Positions 1 to 7,316 of a stretch of DNA of 26,167 nucleotides are shown in pieces. A program made the translations under genes and the position numbers. Source of the stretch: a virus; IMG/VR virus record IMGVR_UViG_3300048587_000142, positions 1 to 26,167 of that record, one strand, 5' to 3'. How positions within the stretch are numbered: the stretch's first letter is position 1; each line of letters starts with the position of its first letter. The notes beneath the pieces are model-generated. The model had not been told where the DNA came from. It did no database searches and worked only from the letters and a program-made list of their open reading frames with translations.

Positions 1-32
1 CATTTCCTGCCTCCAATCGGGGGCACCCTACC

Positions 33-785
33 ATGACCACGCCCCGCGTCGAGCATCTCGCCGAAGGCGTCACCCTCTATCTCGGTGACTGCCGGGAGAT
101 ATTGCCCACACTCGGCAAGGTCGATGCCGTGGTGACTGATCCGCCGTATGGAATCAACGCCGCGCGCACGCGCAACAGCCAAAAGGATGGATGGCGCGAC
201 TACGACGCGCCTGGCTGGGACCGGGAGAAACCGCCAGCCGAGCTTATAGGTGCGATTATTGCCGCAGGCCGCCACGCTGTCGTCTGGGGCGGTAATTATT
301 TCACCGACGTGCTTCCTCCTTCAAGTAAGTGGCTAAGCTGGGACAAGGGGCAAACCGATTTCTCGCTCGCCGACTTTGAGTTGGCGTGGTGCTCGTTCGC
401 CGGCGCTGCGCGGCGCATCACTGTTTCGCGTTCGCTCGCCATGCAGGATGGCAAAGAGCACCCGACGCAAAAATCTCTCGAAGTGATGACGTGGTGCATA
501 TCGCAGATACCCCCCCCTGCGACTCTGATCCTCGACCCCTTCATGGGTTCGGGCACGACCGGCGTTGCGGCGGTCAAGCTCGGCCGCAAGTTCATCGGCA
601 TCGAGATCGAGCCCAAGTATTTCGACATCGCATGCCGGCGCATATCCGAAGAACTGCGCAAGCCCGACATGTTCATCGAGAAGCCGAAGCCGATCAAGCC
701 GGCTTCGGAAGCCTCTCTCTTCGATCCAGTACCCGTAGCGTCAGCGTTCAGAAACCCTGAAAAACAAACACAACCAACGGACTGA
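33..785 (+). CDS. DNA adenine/cytosine-N4 methyltransferase (phage)
   Basis: Predicted S-adenosylmethionine-dependent amino-methyltransferase of 250 aa. The catalytic motif IV (DPPY, residues 36-39, within VVTDPPYGIN) comes before the SAM-binding motif I (DPFMGSGTT, residues 168-176), which is the beta-group order. HPTQK (143-147) is the usual element between them. These motifs fit N6-adenine or N4-cytosine methylation; the target sequence cannot be read from the gene. No restriction enzyme gene is next to it, so it is most likely a solitary phage methyltransferase used for anti-restriction or regulation. The start matches the usual family N-terminus and has a G-rich stretch upstream, but the window begins only 32 bases before it, so its promoter is not visible. 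A run of eight C residues at 510-517 lies in the coding frame (Pro codons) just before motif I. Confidence 0.9.
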   Translation: MTTPRVEHLAEGVTLYLGDCREILPTLGKVDAVVTDPPYGINAARTRNSQKDGWRDYDAPGWDREKPPAELIGAIIAAGRHAVVWGGNYFTDVLPPSSKWLSWDKGQTDFSLADFELAWCSFAGAARRITVSRSLAMQDGKEHPTQKSLEVMTWCISQIPPPATLILDPFMGSGTTGVAAVKLGRKFIGIEIEPKYFDIACRRISEELRKPDMFIEKPKPIKPASEASLFDPVPVASAFRNPEKQTQPTD

Positions 786-794
786 CGTCGCTCC

Positions 795-1616
795 ATGTCC
801 ATCCAAGCTGTGGCCTGGGCGCTCGACCAGGACCTGCCGGCACGGCCGAAGCTGGTCCTGGTGTCGATCGCCAACCACGCCAACCATACCGACGGCTATT
901 GCTGGCTGAAGGCGGACACCATCGCGCAGGAGGCCTCCTGCTCGCCGCGCGCGGTGTTCAATTTCGTGGGCGCGCTGATCCGCAACGGCTTCGTGCGCAA
1001 GGCGCCTCGCCGCGGCGATGACGGCAAGCGGCGGGCCAATGATTACTGGATTCTGTTCAACCGCGAGCCGGCCGAATGGATCAAGGACACCGACCGGCTC
1101 CTCGCCGACGATGGCGATCCCGAGGAATGCGATGCACAAGATGTTGTGGAGCCGGATGCACGGCATGCATGCGGTGACGAGACGGTTCCGGATGCGCCAG
1201 CCCCTGTGGATAAACCAGCCTGTGCAGTCGGACCGCATGCACCTGCGTGCAGCCATATAGATTCGGAAGAACCATCCAAGACTAAACCTGAAGAAGACGC
1301 GCGTGCGCGCGCGAGGACGCCCCGCCACTACCAGCCGCCACCCGAACCCAGACCACTACCGCTTGGGGAGGTGACAGGCCGCAGGGCTGAGCAGATTTTC
1401 GTGTTCAAGCCGTCCAAGGCCTACGACGCATGGGCGGTCCACATGTCGGCGAGGAACCGGCTCGGGCTGCATCCGAACGGGCAACCGCGCTGGAACCTCG
1501 AAACGACCAAGCTGATCGACGGTCAATCCCGTCGCGGCTGGTATTTCCCGAGCCTTTTCCCGCCCGGCGATGCAAAACCTGGCACCGATCCTCCGGGAGT
1601 AAATCCCGCCGCCTGA
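795..1616 (+). CDS. Helix-turn-helix replication-initiator-like protein
   Basis: Protein of 273 aa. Residues about 15-85 form a winged helix-turn-helix of the HTH_36 type found in phage replication proteins: a helix rich in Ala/Leu, the recognition segment ADTIAQEASCSPRAVFNFVG, then a wing with basic residues. After this comes a long low-complexity linker rich in Pro, Ala, Asp and Glu (about 100-205), then a C-terminal block rich in aromatic and basic residues (RNRLGLHPNGQPRWNLET and following). An N-terminal DNA-binding domain with a disordered middle recalls lambda O-type initiators, where the origin lies inside the gene; the DNA of this linker carries a DnaA box and repeats. It starts 9 bases after the methyltransferase stop. 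Role in replication is inferred; a transcription regulator is the alternative. Confidence 0.7.
   Translation: MSIQAVAWALDQDLPARPKLVLVSIANHANHTDGYCWLKADTIAQEASCSPRAVFNFVGALIRNGFVRKAPRRGDDGKRRANDYWILFNREPAEWIKDTDRLLADDGDPEECDAQDVVEPDARHACGDETVPDAPAPVDKPACAVGPHAPACSHIDSEEPSKTKPEEDARARARTPRHYQPPPEPRPLPLGEVTGRRAEQIFVFKPSKAYDAWAVHMSARNRLGLHPNGQPRWNLETTKLIDGQSRRGWYFPSLFPPGDAKPGTDPPGVNPAA
1131..1295. other. Candidate phage replication origin inside the HTH gene
   Basis: Within the linker-coding part of the HTH gene there is TGTGGATAA at 1205-1213, the exact reverse complement of the consensus DnaA box TTATCCACA. Around it are ATGCAC-type repeats: GATGCAC at 1131 and 1155, CATGCAC at 1236, GATGCGC at 1191, and two overlapping GCATGC palindromes at 1163-1172. 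An A/T-richer stretch follows (about 1251-1295), which could serve as an unwinding element. Origins nested in the initiator gene are known from lambda O. The repeats are short and unevenly spaced, so this remains a candidate. Confidence 0.4.
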
Positions 1617-1647
1617 TCCACACCATCCGCAGTCGAGAGAACGAGAA

Positions 1648-2232
1648 ATGCTGGCGAAAATCGAAGACCATGTTCCAAAATTCGAGCCGGTTCCGCTTCC
1701 CGATTACGATGGGTTTCCGGTCTGGCACATGCTGCGGGTCACGCCGCAGCAGGAGGTCAAGGTCGCGGACAGGCTGAAGGTCGGCAACCTTCTGGTTTAC
1801 GTCCCGACCTATTCGAAAATGATCCGGCGTCGCGGCCGGCTTCACGGGCACCGGCTCTATGCGGCGATCACCGGCATGGTGTTAATGCCTGCGGTTTTTC
1901 TCGGCATTGCGCGCCGGCGCGATCTGTTCGAGTTCGCGGGCGTGCACGACTTCGTGCGCTCGGGCGGCGGCGAACTCGCCCGGATGACCAAATCAGACAT
2001 CGACCTGGTGCGGATCATGGAAGCCAAGCTGAATCTTCCACCGGAATGTAAGGGCGTGCTTTTCAAGGCAGGACAAGAGGTTAGGTTCACCGATCCTCTT
2101 TTCGAGGCCAACTGGGTCGGCGGAAGGATATTTGAGATTGCGTCCGAGCATAGAATCGGTGTTGAGGTCGATGGACTGTTCGGGTGCAAAACGCGCGTCT
2201 ATGTGCCTGCATCCGAGATCGAGGCGTTGTAA
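1648..2232 (+). CDS. NusG-family transcription elongation/antitermination protein
   Basis: Protein of 194 aa with the two-domain NusG layout. Residues about 20-115 resemble the NGN domain that binds RNA polymerase: WHMLRVTPQQEVKVADRL near the start, then VYVPTYSKMIRRR, then a hydrophobic segment ending GMVLMPAVFLGI. Residues about 140-194 resemble a KOW domain (FKAGQEVRFTDPLFEANW, a Gly-Gly turn, then GLFGCKTRVYVPASEIEAL). Cellular NusG is a general factor, whereas specialised paralogues (RfaH, LoaP, UpxY) act on a single long operon. This one ends just before two terminator-like hairpins and the packaging and structural genes, so a role as late-gene antiterminator, in place of a lambda Q-type protein, is inferred. 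Start chosen at the ATG 31 bases after the previous stop, with GAGAACGAG upstream. Confidence 0.8.
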   Translation: MLAKIEDHVPKFEPVPLPDYDGFPVWHMLRVTPQQEVKVADRLKVGNLLVYVPTYSKMIRRRGRLHGHRLYAAITGMVLMPAVFLGIARRRDLFEFAGVHDFVRSGGGELARMTKSDIDLVRIMEAKLNLPPECKGVLFKAGQEVRFTDPLFEANWVGGRIFEIASEHRIGVEVDGLFGCKTRVYVPASEIEAL

Positions 2233-2301
2233 CTGCCGACATCGGTCATGGTGCCCGCAGCCAAAGCCCTCGACGGCGGAAACCCGCTACAGAACTGCAC
2301 T

Positions 2302-2324
2302 CGTCTGGCGGCGACCAGACGTTT
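2302..2324 (+). terminator. Hairpin 1 after the NusG-like gene
   Basis: A perfect 7-bp stem, CGTCTGG (2302-2308) with CCAGACG (2315-2321), six-base loop, followed by TTT. The short T run makes it a weak intrinsic terminator; it could also be an RNA element bound by the NusG-like protein. Confidence 0.4.
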
Positions 2325-2358
2325 GCTAGTTTGCCCCTTGCGGAAAAATTAGATCATG

Positions 2359-2392
2359 AGGCCCACGGCATTCACCCCGCCGTGGGCCTTTT
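2359..2392 (+). terminator. Rho-independent terminator before the packaging genes
   Basis: A perfect 11-bp stem, AGGCCCACGGC (2359-2369) with GCCGTGGGCCT (2379-2389), nine-base loop, T run through 2392. It lies between the NusG-like gene and the HNH gene, 12 bases before the HNH start. The 171-base gap 2233-2403 otherwise holds only hairpin 1; I see no convincing promoter in it. Confidence 0.75.
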
Positions 2393-2403
2393 GCTTAGGG
2401 TAG

Positions 2404-2796
2404 ATGCCTGTCCGCCCGCCGACGTTCAGACCGAAGAGCCAAAGATCGAAGCGTCAGGCCAATCTCGAATATGATCGTAGGCGGGGTGGCGCACGCGATC
2501 GTGGCTATGACGCAAGATGGGATCGTGCCGCCAGAGCTTTTAGGCTAGAGCATCCACTCTGCCTCGGATGCAAGGCCATCGGTCGCGTTGTCGCCGCGGA
2601 GGTCGTTGACCACGTCCAGCCACATGACGGCGACATGGTGCGCTTCTGGGACCGGTCCATGTGGCAGCCGGCCTGCGCCTGGCATCACGACGTCATCAAG
2701 CAGAAGCTCGAGCGGCTTTGGCGTCAGGGTGGGATTAAATTGACCGATCTCTGGCTGAACTCCGATCTTGCGCAGAAATTTTCGCGCGACGAGTAG
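2404..2796 (+). CDS. HNH endonuclease (packaging-associated)
   Basis: Protein of 130 aa. After a basic N-terminus, the HNH/zinc core is visible: CxxC at residues 53-56, VVDHV (D69, H70), H74, then WQPACAWHHD (C91, H94, H95). Its position directly before the small terminase is typical of HK97-like phages, in which the HNH protein (gp74 in HK97) acts with the terminase to cut cos DNA. In many family members the sequence before the second Cys pair reads N-[LW]-Q-x-[LA]-C; here the position of that Asn appears to be Met86. An AGGG lies a few bases before the start. Confidence 0.85.
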   Translation: MPVRPPTFRPKSQRSKRQANLEYDRRRGGARDRGYDARWDRAARAFRLEHPLCLGCKAIGRVVAAEVVDHVQPHDGDMVRFWDRSMWQPACAWHHDVIKQKLERLWRQGGIKLTDLWLNSDLAQKFSRDE

Positions 2797-2867
2797 CCGG
2801 GGGGGGGTGGTCAAAAGTCTGAGCCGCCGCGCTCCGGGACCGGGGGCCACCCAACACAAACTTTTTC
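2797..2867. other. Candidate cos (packaging) site
   Basis: Non-coding gap between the HNH nuclease and small terminase genes. It holds nine G residues (2799-2807), TCAAAAGTCT (2811-2820), the GC-rich core GCCGCGCTCCGGGACCGG (2826-2843), a further G run and then an A/T-rich stretch. Phages with HNH + P27 small terminase commonly cut cos just upstream of the small terminase gene and make 3' overhangs. The site is assigned from position and composition; the exact nick positions cannot be read. Confidence 0.5.
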
Positions 2868-2894
2868 GTGAGTTTTGGAAGGATTTTTTTTCTT

Positions 2895-3464
2895 ATGGGC
2901 CGTCGTGGACCAAAGCCGCAGCCAGGTGCAGTGAAGGATCAGAAGGCGCCCGTTCGTTCAAAGCATACGAAGCGCGCCGGGATTGTGGATTCGCAAGGCC
3001 AGAGCGGCGCTGTTTCGGTGCCGTCCTGGCTGGTCAAGGATGGGCTGGCGATCTGGAACAAGCTGGCGCCGCGGCTCGTGGCGATGAAGCTTCTGACCGA
3101 GGCGGATGCGCCGGCCTTCGCACGCTACTGCAAGCACTATGCGCGCTGGCTGAAGCTGCAGCGGCGCCTCGACAAGGACGGGGACATCTACGAGATCGTC
3201 ACAGCTTCGGGGACGGTGCGCCGCGCCGATCCAGCCTTCACGATGGCCGATCGGCTCGATCGCATGATGCTGGCGCTGGAGGATCGGTTCGGACTGAACC
3301 CAGCGGAACGTCAGCGGATCTTCGCCGCCCGCGCCAACACTGGCACTGCCGGCGATCTCTTCGGCAGTCAGAGCAAGGACGCCGATCGGCGCAGCGACGA
3401 TCCAGCAACACCCGCCACACCGGCGGCAGAAAAGATAGAGGGGCCGATTGGCCTCCTGCAGTGA
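2895..3464 (+). CDS. terS: Terminase small subunit, P27 family
   Basis: Recognises the packaging site and passes DNA to the large subunit. The chosen start gives 189 aa beginning MGRRGPKPQPG, the usual N-terminus of the P27 family. It is preceded by GGAAGGA at 2877-2883. An upstream GTG at 2868 is in frame but would add nine residues that precede the family's normal start and would include that ribosome-binding site. The middle is helical (WNKLAPRLVAMKLLTEADAPAFARYCKHYARW), followed by a TASGTVRRADPAF segment and FGLNPAERQRI, both typical of the family. The C-terminal ~35 residues are low-complexity (Ala, Pro, Thr, Asp). Between Shine-Dalgarno and start lies a run of eight T residues. Confidence 0.9.
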   Translation: MGRRGPKPQPGAVKDQKAPVRSKHTKRAGIVDSQGQSGAVSVPSWLVKDGLAIWNKLAPRLVAMKLLTEADAPAFARYCKHYARWLKLQRRLDKDGDIYEIVTASGTVRRADPAFTMADRLDRMMLALEDRFGLNPAERQRIFAARANTGTAGDLFGSQSKDADRRSDDPATPATPAAEKIEGPIGLLQ

Positions 3465-3467
3465 GGC

Positions 3468-5192
3468 ATGTCAGCAAAACGGAAAGTTGTGGAGCCGCAG
3501 CGGCCCGCCGCGCTCAAGGCGTATCCGAATGCGCAGTGGGACGGCGAGTTCTGGCGCGACGGCGAGTTCTGGTTTGACGAGCGCACGGCCGACAAGGCGG
3601 CCGGCTTCTTTCCGAACCATCTGGTCCTGACCGAAGGCGAATGGGCGGGCCGTCCTTTCGTCTTGGAAGAGTGGCAGGAACACGACATCATCCGACCGCT
3701 GTTCGGATGGAAGCGCGCGGACGGCACGCGCCGGTATCGCCGGTGCTTCGTGTGGGTGCCGCGCAAGAACGGCAAGACGGAACTGGCGGCCGGTGTTGCG
3801 CTGCTGGCACTGGTCGGAGACGCGGAATTCGGCGGGCAGGTATTCTCGATCGCCTCCGAAGAGGCGCAGGCGAAGATTGTCTTCACCAAAGCCAGCAACA
3901 TGGCGGTGCGAACGCCGGTGCTGGCTGCGAAACTCGAATGCCTCGGCAAGGTCATCTACTGCCCGGAGCTGAATGCATCGTTCCGGCCGCTGTCCGGAAA
4001 GCCGAAAGGCAAGCACGGACTGAACATGTCAGGTCTTGTCGGTGACGAGATCCACGAATGGCCGACCGGTGAGCTCTACACCTTCGTGCATGACAGCGCG
4101 GCCGCGCGGCGCCAGCCGATCGAATTCCTGATCTCCACGGCCGGTCAGAAGGGGACGCACGGCGAAGAGGTGTATCGGGAGTGTCAGGCGATTCTTGCTG
4201 GCGATCTCGATGATCCCACGACGATGGTCGTCATTTATGCCCCGGCAGAGGATGACGACTGGACCGCGGAAGAGACTTGGCGCAAGGCCAATCCGAATTT
4301 CGGAAAGAGCGTCAAGGTCGAGCCATTTCTGGAGGACTTCAAACGGGCGCGGCAATTGCCGCGGCTGGAAAACAACTTCAAGCGATACCGCCTCAACATC
4401 TGGACCGACCAGGCGGTGCGATGGCTGCCGATGGACTCGGTGGATGACGAGGGCCGGCGTTATGGCTGGGATCATTGCGTTGGTCCGATCCCGTGGAACG
4501 ATCCAAAGTTCGAAGAAAGGCTGCTCGGCAAACGCTGTTTTGGTGGTCTCGACCTGTCGTCGACGCAGGACCTGTCAGCACTGCTGTGGTGGTTTCCGAC
4601 CCAGGAGGGGCTTGAGGTTCCGGTCGCGCTGTGCCGTGCCTACAAGCCCGCCGATCTTGTCAAGGAACACGGCAAGCGCGACCGCCAGCCTTACGAGCGA
4701 TGGGTGAAGGAAGGCGCGCTGTTCACGACGCCGGGCAATGTCGTCGATTACGCCTTCATCGAAGCGCAGGTGCTCAAAGACGCGGAAAAATTCCGGGTTG
4801 CCTATTACGGGCAGGCAAAGCGCGAGACGCATGAAGGTGGACTCGCAATCGACCGCTTCAATGCCACTGGCACTGCGGTTCGGCTCGAGGCGGAAGGCAT
4901 TCCGGTCGTTCTGTACGGGCAGGGGTTTGTGTCGCTCTCTGCGCCGTCAAAGGAACTGGAACGCCTGGTGATGGCGAATGGCTTCCATCACGGCGGGCAT
5001 CCGTTGTTTCGCCGGCATGCGCAGGCTGTCGCTGTCGTCACCGACGATGCCGAGAACATCAAGCCGACCAAGGCGAAGTCAAACGGCCGTATCGATCTGA
5101 TTGCAGCCTGCGTGAATGCGCTCGGCATTGCCGGCTCTTCGTCTGTTGAAGAGAAATCCATTTACGAGACCCGCGGCGCGCTGGTCCTTTGA
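3468..5192 (+). CDS. terL: Terminase large subunit
   Basis: ATP-driven packaging motor and nuclease, 574 aa, full length for the HK97-type family. The ATPase half shows a variant Walker A, VPRKNGKTELA (residues 97-107), and Walker B GLVGDEIHEW (189-198). The nuclease half shows FGGLDLSSTQDLSALL (358-373; acidic D362 and D368) and near the C-terminus NGRIDLIAACVNALG, whose Asp fits the third metal-binding acid. It starts three bases after the small subunit stop; GTGAGG just before the ATG is a poor ribosome-binding site, so coupling to the small subunit is likely. Confidence 0.95.
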   Translation: MSAKRKVVEPQRPAALKAYPNAQWDGEFWRDGEFWFDERTADKAAGFFPNHLVLTEGEWAGRPFVLEEWQEHDIIRPLFGWKRADGTRRYRRCFVWVPRKNGKTELAAGVALLALVGDAEFGGQVFSIASEEAQAKIVFTKASNMAVRTPVLAAKLECLGKVIYCPELNASFRPLSGKPKGKHGLNMSGLVGDEIHEWPTGELYTFVHDSAAARRQPIEFLISTAGQKGTHGEEVYRECQAILAGDLDDPTTMVVIYAPAEDDDWTAEETWRKANPNFGKSVKVEPFLEDFKRARQLPRLENNFKRYRLNIWTDQAVRWLPMDSVDDEGRRYGWDHCVGPIPWNDPKFEERLLGKRCFGGLDLSSTQDLSALLWWFPTQEGLEVPVALCRAYKPADLVKEHGKRDRQPYERWVKEGALFTTPGNVVDYAFIEAQVLKDAEKFRVAYYGQAKRETHEGGLAIDRFNATGTAVRLEAEGIPVVLYGQGFVSLSAPSKELERLVMANGFHHGGHPLFRRHAQAVAVVTDDAENIKPTKAKSNGRIDLIAACVNALGIAGSSSVEEKSIYETRGALVL

Positions 5193-5201
5193 GGATTCAC
5201 G

Positions 5202-6473
5202 ATGGCATTTCGCTGGCCGTGGTCGAGGGGTGAATCAGTGGCGCCGCGCAATGCGGTGCAGGACTCCGGTGGCGGTGTGCTCATCAACACGTCGGAGGAA
5301 CTGGAACGCTATCTGCAGGACGGTCAGGCGACGAAGTCGGGCGCCGTCGTCACCGCCGACACGGCCCTGCGCCAGGGGGCGGTCTATGCCTGCGTGCGGC
5401 TTCTCTCTGGTCCGCCGGCGACGCTGCCCCTTCACATCAAAAAGCGGATCGATGCTCGCACGCGCGAGGATGCGTCGGACGGCGACCTCTGGCATCTCTG
5501 GAACCGCAATCCGAACGGCTGGATGAAGCCGCACCAGTTCAAGCGCATGCTGATGGCGCATGTGCTTCTGCGCGGTAATGCCTGCTGTCTGAAAGTGTCG
5601 TCGCGCAACCGGGTGATTTCGCTGATCCCGCTTGATCCCGATCGCACCGAGATCAAACAGAACGATGACCTGTCGCTGCGCTTTGAGTATCAGCGCAAGA
5701 ATGGCGGCAAGACCGTCTTCACGCAGAAGGAAATCTTTCATCTCTATGGCCTCACGCTGAACGGCTTCTCCGGCGTGACGCCGATCACCTATGCGCGCGA
5801 GACCATCGGGCTTGCAATGGCGCAGGAAGATCACGGCGCCAAGACGTTCAAGAACGGAACGCGCGCCGGCGGCGCGCTTCAGCATCCGAACAAACTCAGC
5901 CCCGAAGCCTATGACCGGTTGAAGGGCAGCATCGACGAGTTCCGCTCCGGCGGTGTGCAGGAAGGGCGCGACCTCATCCTCGAAGAGGGGATGACCTACA
6001 ACAAGATGTCGATGACATCGCAGGACGCGCAATGGATCGACAGCCGCAAGCTGTCGCGCTCCGACATCGCGATGTTTTTCGGGGTTCCGCCGTCGATGAT
6101 CGGCGACAATTCCGGATCGGATTCCAACTGGGGCACTGGTCTCGAGCAGAAGGCAAACGGCTTCGTCACCTTCACGCTCGAAGATTACCTGACGATGTTT
6201 GAAGAGGGGATCACGATCGATCTCAACGACGACCCTTCTATCTACGCCAAATATAACCGCGCAGCCCTCGTCAAGGGCGACATCAAGGCCCGCTGGGATT
6301 CCTATGTGAAGGGCCTGCAATGGGGTGTCTGGTCGCCGAACGAAGTGCGTGCGCTTGAAGACCAGAACCCGCGCGAAGGCGGGGACATCTATTACCCGCC
6401 CCCGAATACGGCCGGCGGCGACAAACCGTCAGATGACAAGGACGAAGACGATGTCGATCCGAAAACTGCCTGA
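5202..6473 (+). CDS. Portal protein, HK97 family
   Basis: Forms the dodecameric ring at the capsid vertex through which DNA passes. 423 aa, normal for HK97-type portals. Family signatures include the early segment RQGAVYACVRLLSGPPATLP, the IPLDPDRTEI block, and DIAMFFGVPPSMIGD followed by NWGTGLEQKANGF. The last ~30 residues are acidic and disordered (Asp/Lys/Pro). It begins 9 bases after the large terminase stop, and its 3' end overlaps the protease gene by 23 bases. Confidence 0.95.
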   Translation: MAFRWPWSRGESVAPRNAVQDSGGGVLINTSEELERYLQDGQATKSGAVVTADTALRQGAVYACVRLLSGPPATLPLHIKKRIDARTREDASDGDLWHLWNRNPNGWMKPHQFKRMLMAHVLLRGNACCLKVSSRNRVISLIPLDPDRTEIKQNDDLSLRFEYQRKNGGKTVFTQKEIFHLYGLTLNGFSGVTPITYARETIGLAMAQEDHGAKTFKNGTRAGGALQHPNKLSPEAYDRLKGSIDEFRSGGVQEGRDLILEEGMTYNKMSMTSQDAQWIDSRKLSRSDIAMFFGVPPSMIGDNSGSDSNWGTGLEQKANGFVTFTLEDYLTMFEEGITIDLNDDPSIYAKYNRAALVKGDIKARWDSYVKGLQWGVWSPNEVRALEDQNPREGGDIYYPPPNTAGGDKPSDDKDEDDVDPKTA

Positions 6474-7305
6474 GGCTAAGACGTTTCAGCGTCCGCAGAA
6501 TTTCCAGTGGGATGCGCCGTCGGACGTCCTGGCGAAATGGGCGGAGAAGCCGCTTGCGGCCGAGTCCGACGATCCGAACACGATCTCGATCTATGACGTG
6601 ATCGGCGAGGATATGTGGACCGGCGGCGGCTTCACGGCCAAGCGCATGGGTGCTGCCTTGCGCGCGATCGGCAAGAACCCAGTCACGGTCAAGATCAATT
6701 CGCCGGGCGGCGACATGTTCGAAGGCATCGCGATCTATAACCTCTTGCGCGAGCATCCCGCGAAGGTGACGGTCGACGTGATGGGATGGGCTGCCTCTGC
6801 AGCCTCGATCATCGCCATGGCCGCGGATGAAATCCGCATGGGGCTCGGCACCTTCATGATGGTGCACAACGCCTGGGGCATGGTGATCGGCAACCGTCAT
6901 GATATGCGCGACGGCGCCGACCTGTTCGAAGGCTTCGACTCCGCGATCGTTGATATCTACGCGGCGCGCACCAAGCTTGAACGCAAGGCGATCGAAAAGC
7001 TGATGGATGCGGAGACCTTCATGGGTCCGAGCGAGGCGGTCGACAAAGGCTTCGCCGACGCCATCGCCGACGATCTGAAGGCGGACGATGCCTCCGCTTC
7101 CAACAATATCGACAGCCGCCTGATGGCGCGCCGGCAGACCGAGGCCGCGCTCGCCAAGGCCGGCTATCCTCGGAGCCTGCGCAGCGAAATGCTGGCGCAG
7201 CTCATGACTAATTCGGCCGCGCGTGATGCAGGCCAACCCGCCGCGCGAGATGCAGGCATCACCGCAGCTTCGCTTCTGGAGCTGCAGAACATCTTCAAAA
7301 AGTAA
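6451..7305 (+). CDS. Head maturation protease, ClpP-related (S14)
   Basis: Serine protease that cleaves the capsid scaffold domain during head assembly; 284 aa. ClpP-fold hallmarks: KINSPGGDMFEGIAIYNLL (81-99), the nucleophile segment GWAASAAS with S116 as likely catalytic Ser, MMVHNAWG with H139 as likely catalytic His, and MDAETFMGPSEAVDKGFAD, in which D186 is the candidate third residue. The start at 6451 is preceded by AAGGA eight bases upstream and overlaps the portal end; the same frame is open further upstream to 6325 but that part reads as out-of-frame portal sequence. The C-terminal tail (210-284) is Ala/Asp-rich. Confidence 0.92.
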   Translation: MSIRKLPEAKTFQRPQNFQWDAPSDVLAKWAEKPLAAESDDPNTISIYDVIGEDMWTGGGFTAKRMGAALRAIGKNPVTVKINSPGGDMFEGIAIYNLLREHPAKVTVDVMGWAASAASIIAMAADEIRMGLGTFMMVHNAWGMVIGNRHDMRDGADLFEGFDSAIVDIYAARTKLERKAIEKLMDAETFMGPSEAVDKGFADAIADDLKADDASASNNIDSRLMARRQTEAALAKAGYPRSLRSEMLAQLMTNSAARDAGQPAARDAGITAASLLELQNIFKK

Positions 7306-7316
7306 GGAGCTTCATC

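Noticed and set aside
2323-2354. Possible promoter TTGCTA ... TTAGAT between the two hairpins
   Set aside because: Spacing is 20 bases and both boxes are weak matches; it is cut off from the packaging genes by the terminator at 2359.
2184-2474. Plus-strand open frame spanning the NusG end, the hairpins and the HNH start
   Set aside because: It would run through the terminator and overlap both real genes; the product has no recognisable pattern and no ribosome-binding site.
6325-6450. Upstream extension of the protease frame
   Set aside because: The extra 42 residues are Arg/Thr-rich and are the portal's acidic tail read out of frame; ATG 6451 has the ribosome-binding site.
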